Part shown: piece by piece, positions 43,433-52,756 of the stretch
Layout: each line of letters begins with the position of its first letter
How positions within the stretch are numbered: the first letter of the stretch is position 1
Assembly: GCA_023437715.1 (NCBI GenBank)
Contig: JAEZFK010000037.1
Span: 62,001 to 126,000, forward strand
Reading direction: 5' to 3'
DNA length: 64,000 nucleotides
Origin: Bacillota bacterium
Lineage (GTDB): Bacteria; Bacillota; Clostridia; Lachnospirales; Lachnospiraceae
The notes under the pieces: model-generated
Databases searched by the model: none
What the model was told of the DNA's origin: nothing
The model's input: only the letters and a program-made list of their open reading frames with translations
Made by a program: the position numbers and the translations under genes

Positions 43433-45560
43433 AGAACGGTTTTATGACCCTATAAATTATGTCAACCGTGAACTGAGCTGGATCGAATTTGATTACCGGG
43501 TGCTCAGCGAGGCCAGGGATAAGAGCATTCCCCTGTTTGAACGTCTGAAATTTCTAAGCATTACTGCTTCAAACCTGGATGAATTCTACATGGTCCGTGT
43601 GGCCTCCCTAAAGGATATGGTTCATGCCAAATACACGAAGCCGGACATTGCAGGCTTAAAGCCATCGGAACAGCTTGAAAAAATCAGTGAGCGGACCCAT
43701 GAGCTGGCAGCTCTCCAGTACTCCACCTATAACCGCTCCCTGCTTCCGGCCTTAAAGCAGAACGGCCTCCGGGTGGTTTCAAGCCATGAGGACTTAAATG
43801 AAAAGGAAGGCGCCTATGCGGACCAGTACTTTGAACGGGATGTATATCCTGTCTTAACGCCTATGGCCGTGGATTCCTCCAGGCCTTTTCCTCTGGTCCG
43901 CAACAAATCCCTAAACATTGCGGCTCTGCTTCAGAAAAAGAGCGGGGAAGAGGATCTGGAATTTGCCATGGTCCAGGTGCCAAGCGTCCTTCCAAGGATC
44001 GTGGAACTGCCGGAGGGAGAGGACGGAGAACGGGCGGTCATCCTGCTGGAGCAGGTGATTGAACGGAATATCGGCAGCCTGTTTTTAAACTATAACGTCA
44101 TAACCGCCGCCCCTTTCCGCATTATGAGAAATGCGGACTTAACCATTGACGAGGAGGAAGCGGTGGACTTACTGGAGGAGATCCAGAAGCAGTTAAAAAA
44201 ACGCCAGTGGGGAGAAGCCATCCGGCTGGAAGCGGAAGAAAAGCTGGACCGCCGCCTTTTAAAAATCCTAAAACGGGAGCTTAACATCGGCTCTGCCGAT
44301 ATTTTTGAGATTCCGGGACCTCTGGATTTAACCTTTCTCATGAAGATGTACGGGTTCAAGGGCTTTGACCATTTAAAGGCCGTCCCTTACATTCCCCAGC
44401 AGGTTCCAAGGCTCATGAATGAGGAGGATATTTTTACCAACATCCGTCAGGGGGATATTCTGCTTCATCACCCCTATGAAACCTTTGATCCTGTGGTGAA
44501 TTTTGTAAAAACAGCGGCAAAAGACCCGGAGGTGCTGGCCATTAAGCAGACCCTTTACCGGGTCAGCGGCAATTCTCCCATTATCGCAGCCTTGGCTGAG
44601 GCAGCTGACAACGGGAAGCAGGTGTCGGTTTTGGTGGAGCTAAAGGCACGCTTTGATGAAGAAAACAACATCAACTGGGCGAAGATGCTTGAGAAGGCGG
44701 GCTGTCACGTCATCTACGGCCTGGTGGGCCTAAAGACCCACAGCAAGATCACCCTGGTGGTCCGCAGGGAAGAGGATGGAATCCGCCGTTACGTCCACTT
44801 GGGAACCGGAAATTACAATGATTCCACGGCCAGGCTTTATACGGACTTCGGCCTTTTGACCTGCAGCCCTCAGATCGGAGAGGATGCCACCGCCGTGTTC
44901 AACATGCTTTCCGGCTATTCGGAGCCCCTTTACTGGAATAAGCTGATTGTGGCCCCCATCTGGCTGCGGGCCCGGTTTTTAAGGATGATAAAGCGGGAGA
45001 CGAAAAATGCCATGGACGGAAAGCCGGCTTATATTATGGCAAAGATGAATTCTCTATGCGACAAGGAGATTATAGCGGCTCTTTACGAGGCCTCATGCGC
45101 CGGGGTGAAGATTGAGCTGGTGGTCAGAGGCATCTGCTGCTTAAAAGCGGGAGTTTCAAGGCTGAGTGAAAATATTGCTGTCCATTCCATTGTGGGGAAT
45201 TTCCTGGAGCATGCCCGGGTATTTTATTTTGAAAATGACGGGGCTTCGGAGCTCTATCTGGGCAGCGCTGACTGGATGCCCAGGAATCTGGACCGCAGGG
45301 TGGAGATCATGTTTCCGGTGGAGGATGAGCAGTTGAAAGAAAGGATTCTCCATATTATGAGGGTCCAGCTGGAGGATAATGTAAAAGCCCATATTTTGCG
45401 GCCCGATGGGACATATGAGAAGCCGGATAAGAGGGGGAAGGCACTGGTCAACAGCCAGGAGTACTTCTGTGAAGAGGCGGCTTCCTGCGTGAATGAAGAG
45501 CTGGGACGCCAGGATTCTCTGGGGAATAGGGTGTTTATTCCGGTTGAGAGTCAGGGGTGA
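43419..45560 (+). CDS. ppk: polyphosphate kinase 1
   Basis: The start at 43419 follows AAAGGAGG and gives the usual N-terminus (FYDPINYVNRELSWIEFDYRVL); the 713-aa size is normal for PPK1. Key elements are SNLDEFYMVRVASL (N domain), DILLHHPYETFDPVVNFV, and GLVGLKTHSKITLVVRR, with the His that becomes phosphorylated, plus HLGTGNYNDSTARLYTDFG. It makes polyphosphate from ATP reversibly. Overlap with the upstream exopolyphosphatase implies one transcript and joint control of polyphosphate turnover. Confidence 0.96.
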   Translation: MGNTEERFYDPINYVNRELSWIEFDYRVLSEARDKSIPLFERLKFLSITASNLDEFYMVRVASLKDMVHAKYTKPDIAGLKPSEQLEKISERTHELAALQYSTYNRSLLPALKQNGLRVVSSHEDLNEKEGAYADQYFERDVYPVLTPMAVDSSRPFPLVRNKSLNIAALLQKKSGEEDLEFAMVQVPSVLPRIVELPEGEDGERAVILLEQVIERNIGSLFLNYNVITAAPFRIMRNADLTIDEEEAVDLLEEIQKQLKKRQWGEAIRLEAEEKLDRRLLKILKRELNIGSADIFEIPGPLDLTFLMKMYGFKGFDHLKAVPYIPQQVPRLMNEEDIFTNIRQGDILLHHPYETFDPVVNFVKTAAKDPEVLAIKQTLYRVSGNSPIIAALAEAADNGKQVSVLVELKARFDEENNINWAKMLEKAGCHVIYGLVGLKTHSKITLVVRREEDGIRRYVHLGTGNYNDSTARLYTDFGLLTCSPQIGEDATAVFNMLSGYSEPLYWNKLIVAPIWLRARFLRMIKRETKNAMDGKPAYIMAKMNSLCDKEIIAALYEASCAGVKIELVVRGICCLKAGVSRLSENIAVHSIVGNFLEHARVFYFENDGASELYLGSADWMPRNLDRRVEIMFPVEDEQLKERILHIMRVQLEDNVKAHILRPDGTYEKPDKRGKALVNSQEYFCEEAASCVNEELGRQDSLGNRVFIPVESQG

Positions 45561-45706
45561 TACAGGACTCCCATAAAATTTCCTGTTTCTCGCTTTTTTG
45601 TAAGAAAATAGTAAGGCAAAGATACCTTTCTTGTGGTAAAATGGATGCAGGCTTTTCTTTATAATGGGAAAAAGCCGCTTACATAACGACAAGGGAGGTA
45701 TTTTTC

Positions 45707-46414
45707 GTGTCCGAAACAATAAGCATACTGGTTGTGGATGATGAGAGAGAGATCGCAGATCTGGTGGAAATCTATCTGGTCAGTGACGGATATAAGGTAT
45801 ATAAGGCAAATAATGCGGAAGAAGGCTTGGATATTCTGGAAAAAAACCAGATTCACCTGGTGCTGTTGGATATTATGATGCCGGGAATGGACGGCTTGCA
45901 GATGTGCAAGAGAATCCGGGAGACCAACAACATTCCCATTATCATGCTGAGCGCCAAATCCACGGACTTGGATAAGATTCTGGGCCTTGGGACAGGGGCA
46001 GACGATTATGTGACAAAGCCCTTTAACCCATTGGAGCTGACCGCCCGGGTAAAGTCCCAGCTTCGCCGTTATACTCAGCTAAATCCCAACAGCGCGGTAA
46101 ATGAGGCTGCGAAAAACGAGATAGCCATACGGGGCCTGACTATTAACAAGGACAACCACAAGGTGACTGTTTACGGGGAAGAGATCAAGCTCACACCCAT
46201 TGAGTTTGACATCCTCTATCTTCTGGCTTCCAATCCGGGAAGAGTTTTCAGCACCGATGAAATTTTTGAAAAGGTTTGGAATGAAAAGGTTTACGAGGCC
46301 AACAACACAGTCATGGTACATATCAGACGCCTGCGGGGCAAGATGAAAGAGGACACCAGGCAGAACAAGATCATAACCACCGTCTGGGGGGTAGGATACA
46401 AAATTGAAAAATGA
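45707..46414 (+). CDS. OmpR/PhoB-family response regulator
   Basis: The 235-aa protein starts at GTG after GGGAGG. It has a receiver domain (about 1-115) with DDE at residues 10-12, phospho-acceptor Asp in LLDIMMPGMDG (about 55) and TKPF (Lys about 104), then a winged-helix DNA-binding domain with LTPIEFDILYLLASNPGRVFS and VWGVGYKIEK. Its stop overlaps the TTG start of the histidine kinase. VanR-like in layout. Targets are probably the downstream operon, although this is only inferred from linkage. Confidence 0.93.
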   Translation: MSETISILVVDDEREIADLVEIYLVSDGYKVYKANNAEEGLDILEKNQIHLVLLDIMMPGMDGLQMCKRIRETNNIPIIMLSAKSTDLDKILGLGTGADDYVTKPFNPLELTARVKSQLRRYTQLNPNSAVNEAAKNEIAIRGLTINKDNHKVTVYGEEIKLTPIEFDILYLLASNPGRVFSTDEIFEKVWNEKVYEANNTVMVHIRRLRGKMKEDTRQNKIITTVWGVGYKIEK

Positions 46415-47540
46415 TATAAACCGCCGTTTCCATACCCGCGTCATTGCCAATATTTTCTACAGCGCGGTAGTTACGGTTTTAATTGAGATCTTTCTGGTCA
46501 CCAACGTATCCCTGGTGGCCTCCTACATGAGAAACACCCAGAGGGACAACGCATTTATAGAAATGCTGACTACCTTTGATGTGGTGGTGATCTTGATTTA
46601 CGTGGTTTTCGGCATCGGCGTATTCACAGTCACTTTTCTTCTTTTGCAGGAAAGGTCCATGCGTTACATCGGCAGAATCTCCGACGCCATGCGCAGCATT
46701 TCCGAAGGAGATTTAAATGTAACAGTGGACATTGACGGAGACGATGAATTTTCCGCCATGGCAGCCAGCTTAAATAAGATGGTGGCAGATTTAAAGGGAC
46801 TGATGGACAAGGAACGGGAAGCGGAGCGGACCAAGAATGAGCTCATCACCAACATTGCCCACGACTTAAGGACTCCCCTCACCTCCATCATCGGCTATCT
46901 GGAGCTTTTGTCCGGGGATACCCGTCTCACTCCGGAGGTTCAGAAAAAGTACATAGGCATCGCATACGTGAAGACAAAGCGGCTGGAAAAGCTGATCGAG
47001 GATTTGTTCGGGTTTACGAAGCTGAACTACGGAAAGATTTCCATGAACGTGTCCCGGGTGGATGTGGTGAAGCTTTTAAGCCAGCTTTTAGAGGAATTTT
47101 ACCCCAGCTTTGCGGATAAGAATCTTTCCTATGAGCTTCAAAGCAATGTTCCCGCCCAGACCATCATTGCGGACGGCAATCTTCTGGCCCGCCTTTTTGA
47201 CAATCTGATCAACAATGCCATCAAGTACGGAGCCGACGGAAAGCGGATTCTGGTGAAAGTCCAGGCCGGAAAGGAGCTGGTCACGGTTTCGGTGGTCAAT
47301 TACGGCTACGTGATTCCTGAGGAGGAGCTCCCTCTCATTTTCAACAAGTTTTACCGCGTGGAGCAGTCCCGTTCCACCAATACGGGCGGAACGGGTCTTG
47401 GCCTTGCCATTGCGAAAAACATTGTGGATATGCACGGCGGCTCCATTGACGTGGCCAGTGATTTGTCCGGCACCGTGTTTACGGTAAAGCTGCGGATCAA
47501 TTTTGATATCAATAAAGAGAACTTTGGAAAGATAGGGTGA
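46404..47540 (+). CDS. sensor histidine kinase, VanS-like
   Basis: The 378-aa kinase has two membrane helices (about 15-40 and 53-75), a HAMP domain (ISDAMRSISEGDLNVTVDIDGDDEF), the phospho-accepting His in NIAHDLRTPLTSIIGYLELL (about 151), NLINNAIKYG (N box) and TGGTGLGLAIAKNIV (G box). Very little lies outside the membrane between the two helices, so it likely senses the membrane or a partner protein rather than a periplasmic ligand. The start is TTG overlapping the regulator stop. The likely signal is linked to the 830-aa protein and ABC transporter downstream. Confidence 0.93.
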   Translation: MKNDINRRFHTRVIANIFYSAVVTVLIEIFLVTNVSLVASYMRNTQRDNAFIEMLTTFDVVVILIYVVFGIGVFTVTFLLLQERSMRYIGRISDAMRSISEGDLNVTVDIDGDDEFSAMAASLNKMVADLKGLMDKEREAERTKNELITNIAHDLRTPLTSIIGYLELLSGDTRLTPEVQKKYIGIAYVKTKRLEKLIEDLFGFTKLNYGKISMNVSRVDVVKLLSQLLEEFYPSFADKNLSYELQSNVPAQTIIADGNLLARLFDNLINNAIKYGADGKRILVKVQAGKELVTVSVVNYGYVIPEEELPLIFNKFYRVEQSRSTNTGGTGLGLAIAKNIVDMHGGSIDVASDLSGTVFTVKLRINFDINKENFGKIG

Positions 47541-47546
47541 CAGAGG

Positions 47547-50039
47547 ATGAAATTTGGAAAAATATCCCTGATTTGCGCCATGGTACTCACCGTAACAGGC
47601 AGCTTCCAGCTGCCTGTTTTCGGCATGACGTCCTACGGTGCGGTTTCCGAAACGGAAGCAGGGACCTCCTTTACAGATGAATACAATGCGGTTTCCAACT
47701 CCGCAGTTTCCATGGATGTTTCCTTTGGCTACGACGGAAACGCCAAAAGCGGGCGCTACGTGCCGGTCAACATTTCCTTAAGCAGCCGGTCCGATTCCCA
47801 GTTTAAGGGAACGGTCCGGGTCACGGCCATGGAAACCGACTATGACATTTACGAATACGATTATCCCGTTTCCCTAGAGGCCCAGGGAACTGACGAGGAA
47901 TCCCTTGACATTCCCGTGGGAAGGGCGGAGGTCCTCTATGTGAAGCTGCTGGACGCCCAGGGAGTGGAGCTGATCCGCAAACGCCTGAAATTAAACGTCA
48001 CCCCGGATATTGCGGAGCTGTTTGTGGGCGTCCTTTCCGACGAGCCCGACAAGCTGGCCTACATGGACGGAGTGGGAGTCAATTACAGCTCTGTCAGAAC
48101 CAGAACCTTTGACATGGATGGTTCCAGGATGCCGGACGACGTCATCGGCCTGGACCTTCTGGATGTGCTGGTCATTACGGATTATGATACAGGAAAGCTG
48201 TCCCCCGATCAGGTGTCGGCCATCTGGGAATGGGTGAGGGCAGGAGGAACCCTGCTTCTGGGCACCGGAGCCAGAGCCGATGACACCCTTTCCGCTTTCC
48301 GCCCTGACCTTTTAGAAGAAGCCTACGAGGTTCCGTCGGAAAAGTCCGTGGACATGGGCGTGGAATACGCCACCAACGGCCCCGGAGATTCTTTTATGAG
48401 CCTGGTATGCGCCGATGTTTCCCTGAAAGGGGGAATGAGCGTCATATCCAACGATGAATTTCCGGTTCTCACCTCTGCGGCCAGAGGGAAGGGAAATGTG
48501 GGAGTGGCTGCCTATGATTTCGTTGACATCTCTTCTTTCTGTGAGGTTCACCGTTCCTACGTGGATAAGCTCTTTACCGCACTTTTAGGGGAATCCAAGC
48601 TGAGCAATCTATCCTCTTACCTTTACAGCGGCAATTCCAGCCAGTTCTGGTCCGTCCAGAACATGCTGAATACGGGGGATGTGGATAAGCTGCCCAAGCT
48701 GCCCCTTTACATCGTGGTCATCCTGGGCTATATCCTGCTGGTGGGCCCCGGCATGTACCTCTACTTAAAACGGCGGGAGCAGAGGCGTTTTTACCGGACA
48801 GGGGTGGCTGCGGTCTCCCTTGTGTTCACTGCGGTCATCTATCTGATGGGCATGGGGACCAGATATAAGGATACTTTCTTCACCTATGCCACCATTCTGG
48901 ACACAACGGAAAACTTTGTGGATGAATATACCTACATCAACATGAGAACCCCTTACAATAAGGCCTATACCATTTCCTTAGACCCCACCTATGACCTGCT
49001 TCCCATAACCAGAAGCAATTCCTATGACATGACTCCTGTGCCTAAATTTACGGGGAATGAGGATTACAAGGTCAGAATTTCCTATGGGGAAAATGACACG
49101 AAGGTTTCGGTCCAGAACGCCGCTGCCTTTACTCCCAAATACTATTCCTTAAGGAAGCGGACCCCCAACACGGATCACAAGGGCCTTAAGGGCGACATTA
49201 CTCTCTTTGGAGGAAGCGTCTACGGCACCGTGACCAATGAATATCCTTTCCCCGTGGAGAAGGTGGGAATCCTGATGTACGGGAAGATGGTGGTCATCGA
49301 CGAATTAAAGCCGGGAGAGACCAAGGACTTAAACGGGCTTTCGGTCATCAATTATCCCGTTAACAACTCTTTCCTGGTATCTGCCAGGGTAACGGGAAGC
49401 TACCGTTACCAGAAAGCGGATATTGAGGACCCGGAATACATGCTGGCCCTTTCAAGAACCAATATCTTAAGCTTTTACTTGGATAAGTTCTCCTCCTTTT
49501 ATAACCCGGAAGCCAGAATTGTGGCTTTCAGTGAGGATCAGAGCGGCAGCCAATTCCTGACAGGAGGCGATTATGAAACCTACGGCATGTCCATGTTCAC
49601 CTCCACCCTGGATGTGAAAACGAAAAAAGACGGCCGGTCTTCCCGGTCCGCTCTCATGAAGACTCCTACGGTGATCAGCGGCCAGTATTACGCGGATTCC
49701 AATTCCATTTACGGCGCAGACCCTGTGACTCTGGAATATTCCCTGGGAAATGACTTAGAGGTGGAAACCCTGACCTTTGAAAATCCCTCGGACGAATTCC
49801 TGGATCAGGCCTCCTTTAATTACACCTCCATATTTCAGGGCAGCATCTATTTCTATAATCATGACACGGGAAACTTTGACCCCATGGAGCCGGGGAAAAT
49901 GGTCTACAAGGCTCCAGAGCTTACCCCCTATCTGTCGCCGGGCAACACGCTGACCGTGAAATATGTTTGCGACAACTCTTCGGAGAATAACTGGTATGTG
50001 ACTCTGCCCATGCTGACGGTCGCAGGAAAGGATAAATGA
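47547..50039 (+). CDS. large exported membrane protein, 830 aa, partner of an ABC transporter
   Basis: It begins six bases after the kinase stop. A signal-like helix at about 6-28 is followed by an external beta-rich region and a region (about 190-340) with VLVITDYDTG, WVRAGGTLLLGTGA and GKGNVGVAAYDF that resembles the glutamine-amidotransferase-like fold found in DUF4350-type proteins, without an evident catalytic Cys. Two helices lie at about 390-410 and 420-440, and a long C-terminal beta-rich domain follows. The stop overlaps the ABC ATPase start (ATGATG). It may handle envelope polymers or form the external part of an ABC-2 system. The function is unknown. Confidence 0.75.
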   Translation: MKFGKISLICAMVLTVTGSFQLPVFGMTSYGAVSETEAGTSFTDEYNAVSNSAVSMDVSFGYDGNAKSGRYVPVNISLSSRSDSQFKGTVRVTAMETDYDIYEYDYPVSLEAQGTDEESLDIPVGRAEVLYVKLLDAQGVELIRKRLKLNVTPDIAELFVGVLSDEPDKLAYMDGVGVNYSSVRTRTFDMDGSRMPDDVIGLDLLDVLVITDYDTGKLSPDQVSAIWEWVRAGGTLLLGTGARADDTLSAFRPDLLEEAYEVPSEKSVDMGVEYATNGPGDSFMSLVCADVSLKGGMSVISNDEFPVLTSAARGKGNVGVAAYDFVDISSFCEVHRSYVDKLFTALLGESKLSNLSSYLYSGNSSQFWSVQNMLNTGDVDKLPKLPLYIVVILGYILLVGPGMYLYLKRREQRRFYRTGVAAVSLVFTAVIYLMGMGTRYKDTFFTYATILDTTENFVDEYTYINMRTPYNKAYTISLDPTYDLLPITRSNSYDMTPVPKFTGNEDYKVRISYGENDTKVSVQNAAAFTPKYYSLRKRTPNTDHKGLKGDITLFGGSVYGTVTNEYPFPVEKVGILMYGKMVVIDELKPGETKDLNGLSVINYPVNNSFLVSARVTGSYRYQKADIEDPEYMLALSRTNILSFYLDKFSSFYNPEARIVAFSEDQSGSQFLTGGDYETYGMSMFTSTLDVKTKKDGRSSRSALMKTPTVISGQYYADSNSIYGADPVTLEYSLGNDLEVETLTFENPSDEFLDQASFNYTSIFQGSIYFYNHDTGNFDPMEPGKMVYKAPELTPYLSPGNTLTVKYVCDNSSENNWYVTLPMLTVAGKDK

Positions 50040-51001
50040 TGTTAGAGATCAGGGACTTGAGAAAGAATTTCGGAAAATTCCACGCCTTAAACGGCCTGGA
50101 TCTCCAGATCCCCCAGGGGGCTCTCTACGGCTTCGTAGGCCCCAACGGAGCGGGAAAGACCACCACCATTAAGATCATGGCAGGGCTTTTGGCTCCCGAC
50201 GGCGGCCAGGTGATCATTGACGGAACCGATGTGTCGGCAGGTCTTAACAAGCTGAAATTAAAGATCGGCTATGTCCCGGACTTTTTCGGGGTATATGACA
50301 ATTTAAAGGTCAATGAATATATGGAGTTTTTTGCTTCCTGCTATGGGATCAACGGCTTAAAAGCCAGGACCCGGTATATGACCCTGCTGGAGCAGGTGGG
50401 CTTAGAGGATAAGGTGAACTTTTACGTGGACAGCTTATCCAGGGGAATGAAGCAGAGGCTCTGTCTGGCAAGAGCCCTCATCCACGATCCCCTTCTCCTG
50501 GTCCTTGACGAGCCGGCCTCCGGGCTGGACCCCAGAACCCGGTTTGAGTTCAAGGAAATCCTAAAGGAGCTGCGGGAGCAGGGAAAGACCATTTTCATAA
50601 GCTCCCACGTGCTGTCGGAGCTGTCGGAAATGTGCACGGACATCGGCATCATCGATCAGGGAAAAATGGTGCTGAGCGGAAGCATGGAAGATATCCTGCG
50701 CCGGGTCAATGCCTCCAATCCCCTGATTATATCTGTTCTGGGAAACAGGGAAAAGGCCCTGACCATCCTAAAGAGCCAGCCCTGCGTCCAGACCATTGCG
50801 GTGAGGGATGAGGACATCCGCGTGAATTTTATCGGGGATGATCAGGATGAGGCCCTTTTGCTGCAGCAGCTTGTGGATGCCGGAATACCGGTATACGGCT
50901 TCTGCAGGGAACAGGGAAGCTTAGAATCCCTGTTTATGCAGATTACAGATCCTGATAAAGAAAAGGCGGTGATTGTACATGAAATTGAACCCGGTCTATA
51001 A
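50036..51001 (+). CDS. ABC transporter ATP-binding protein (ABC-2 type)
   Basis: The 321-aa protein has Walker A GPNGAGKTTTIK (about residue 40), signature LSRGMKQRLCLARAL, Walker B LLLVLDEPASGLDP and H-loop SSHVLSELSEMC. The layout resembles CcmA/NatA-type subunits that work with ABC-2 permeases. A C-terminal extension (about 230-321) is typical of this group. It overlaps the upstream membrane protein by four bases and the permease by 23, so the three are translated together. Confidence 0.95.
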   Translation: MMLEIRDLRKNFGKFHALNGLDLQIPQGALYGFVGPNGAGKTTTIKIMAGLLAPDGGQVIIDGTDVSAGLNKLKLKIGYVPDFFGVYDNLKVNEYMEFFASCYGINGLKARTRYMTLLEQVGLEDKVNFYVDSLSRGMKQRLCLARALIHDPLLLVLDEPASGLDPRTRFEFKEILKELREQGKTIFISSHVLSELSEMCTDIGIIDQGKMVLSGSMEDILRRVNASNPLIISVLGNREKALTILKSQPCVQTIAVRDEDIRVNFIGDDQDEALLLQQLVDAGIPVYGFCREQGSLESLFMQITDPDKEKAVIVHEIEPGL

Positions 51002-51893
51002 AAGAGAGACGACGGTCAGCGCCAGAAGCTTCCGTCTGGCCCTCACCTTAGTGATTTTTAATGCTATTCTGGCTCTTGTGGCCCTGCTTAACATGTATTC
51101 CGTCTTAGAACGGGTGAAGCTGACTGCCGAGATCCAGTATTCTTCCTTTACAAACCTTTATATATTCGTGGCAGTGGTGGAGTTTGTCATGCTCATGTTC
51201 ATCATGCCCGCCCTGACCGCAGGAAGCATCAGCGGGGAAAGGGAGAGGCAGACCCTGGACATTCTTCTTACAACCACCATGAAGCCGTCGGAAATCATTC
51301 TGGGAAAGCTGGCCTCCTCTTTCAGCACCATGTTTCTCATGATCGTGTCCAGCTTCCCCCTTCTGGCCGTATCCTTTGTGTATGGCGGGGTCATGATTTA
51401 CGACGTATTTCTTCTGCTGTTCTGCTATCTGGCGGTGGCTCTCATGTGCGGAAGCATGGGAATCTGCTTTTCTTCCATTTTCAAGAGGTCTACCATTGCA
51501 ACTGTGGTGAGCTACGGCGTGCTGGTTCTCATTGCCGCCGGCACCTATGCGGTCAATGTATTCGTCTTATCCCTTGCCCGGATGAACATGAACAGCACCT
51601 ATGCCATGTCCGTGGGAAGGATGGCGGATCAGGCCAATTCCGGGGCATCTCTTTATCTCCTTCTTTTAAATCCGGTGGCCACCTTTTACGTGATGATCAA
51701 CGGCCAGGCAGGAGACAACCAGGTGATGAGAAGCTTAAACAGCTGGTTCGGTCCTCATCCGGAAACCTTTGTCATGGAAAACTGGGTGATCTTAAGCATC
51801 CTCATCCAGCTTGTGCTGGCGGCCTTATTCCTTTTCATTGCAGTGAGGGCCATAAGCCCCTCAAAGGGAATCATGAAGAGAAGAATCAAATAA
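50979..51893 (+). CDS. ABC-2 type transporter permease
   Basis: The ATG at 50979 (after AAGGCGGTG) is preferred over an in-frame TTG two codons earlier. The 304-aa protein has six hydrophobic segments and the ABC-2 pattern, including GSISGERERQTLDILLTTTMKPSEIILGKL between the second and third. It probably exports a membrane or wall component, or moves lipids. The substrate is unknown. Its start overlaps the ATPase gene. Confidence 0.9.
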   Translation: MKLNPVYKRETTVSARSFRLALTLVIFNAILALVALLNMYSVLERVKLTAEIQYSSFTNLYIFVAVVEFVMLMFIMPALTAGSISGERERQTLDILLTTTMKPSEIILGKLASSFSTMFLMIVSSFPLLAVSFVYGGVMIYDVFLLLFCYLAVALMCGSMGICFSSIFKRSTIATVVSYGVLVLIAAGTYAVNVFVLSLARMNMNSTYAMSVGRMADQANSGASLYLLLLNPVATFYVMINGQAGDNQVMRSLNSWFGPHPETFVMENWVILSILIQLVLAALFLFIAVRAISPSKGIMKRRIK

Positions 51894-51910
51894 GAGAAAG
51901 AGAGGCTTTT

Positions 51911-52756
51911 ATGCTTACAATCGGATGCCATCTGTCTTCGTCAAAGGGCTACTTCTCCATGGGAAAGGAAGCGGTGAAGATTGATGCCAATACATTTCAG
52001 TTTTTTACCAGAAACCCCAGGGGAACGAAAGCCAAGGCCATGAATGAAAGCGACGTGGAAAAGTATCTTAAGTATGCCGCAGATCACGGCATCCGCAGAA
52101 TCCTGGCCCATGCGCCTTATACCTTAAATGCCTGTTCCGCTGACGAAAGGATACGCGCCCTCGCCATAGAAACCATGAAAGACGACTTGGACCGCATGGA
52201 ATACACGCCCGGAAACTGCTATAATTTCCATCCCGGAAGCCATGTGGGACAGGGCGCTGAGGACGGCATATCCTATATCGCCCGGATGCTCAACCAGATC
52301 CTGACCCCGGAGCACCGCACCACAGTTCTTCTGGAGACCATGTCGGGGAAGGGCAGCGAAATTGGCAGGGAGTTTGAGGAAATCAGGGAGATATTGGACC
52401 GGGTGGAGCTTAAAGACCACATGGGCGTCTGCCTGGATACCTGCCACGTCTGGGATGCCGGCTATGACATTGCCGGAGATCTGGACGGCGTATTGAACCG
52501 TTTTGATGAGATTATCGGACTCGGGCAGCTAAAGGCCATTCATTTAAATGACAGCCAGAATCCTCTGGGAGCTCACAAGGACCGCCATGCCAGGCTGGGA
52601 GAGGGCCATATCGGCCTGGAAGCCTTAAAGCGGGTGGTGACCCATCCGGTCCTGAGAGATCTGCCTTTCTATCTGGAAACGCCCAATGATATTGACGGGT
52701 ATGCCAGAGAAATTGCCCTTATGAGAAAGGCATGGGCGGATATGCCCGGCGCTTAG
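51911..52756 (+). CDS. nfo: endonuclease IV (deoxyribonuclease IV)
   Basis: Start at 51911 follows GAGAGG and gives the family N-terminus LTIGCHLSSSKGYFSMGKEA. Metal-ligand motifs are present in order: NFHPGSHVGQG, ETMSGKGSEIG, CLDTCHVWDAGYD and HLNDSQNPLGAHKDRHARLGEGHIG. This 281-aa TIM-barrel enzyme with three zinc ions cuts DNA at abasic sites. The spacing to the permease gene is 17 bases. Its stop overlaps that of the AraC gene on the other strand (CTTAG), with no terminator between them. Confidence 0.96.
   Translation: MLTIGCHLSSSKGYFSMGKEAVKIDANTFQFFTRNPRGTKAKAMNESDVEKYLKYAADHGIRRILAHAPYTLNACSADERIRALAIETMKDDLDRMEYTPGNCYNFHPGSHVGQGAEDGISYIARMLNQILTPEHRTTVLLETMSGKGSEIGREFEEIREILDRVELKDHMGVCLDTCHVWDAGYDIAGDLDGVLNRFDEIIGLGQLKAIHLNDSQNPLGAHKDRHARLGEGHIGLEALKRVVTHPVLRDLPFYLETPNDIDGYAREIALMRKAWADMPGA

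Noticed and set aside
51446..51910. N-terminal extension of endonuclease IV
   Set aside because: The extra 155 residues overlap the permease gene out of frame and look non-protein-like; the ATG at 51911 has a binding site and the family N-terminus.
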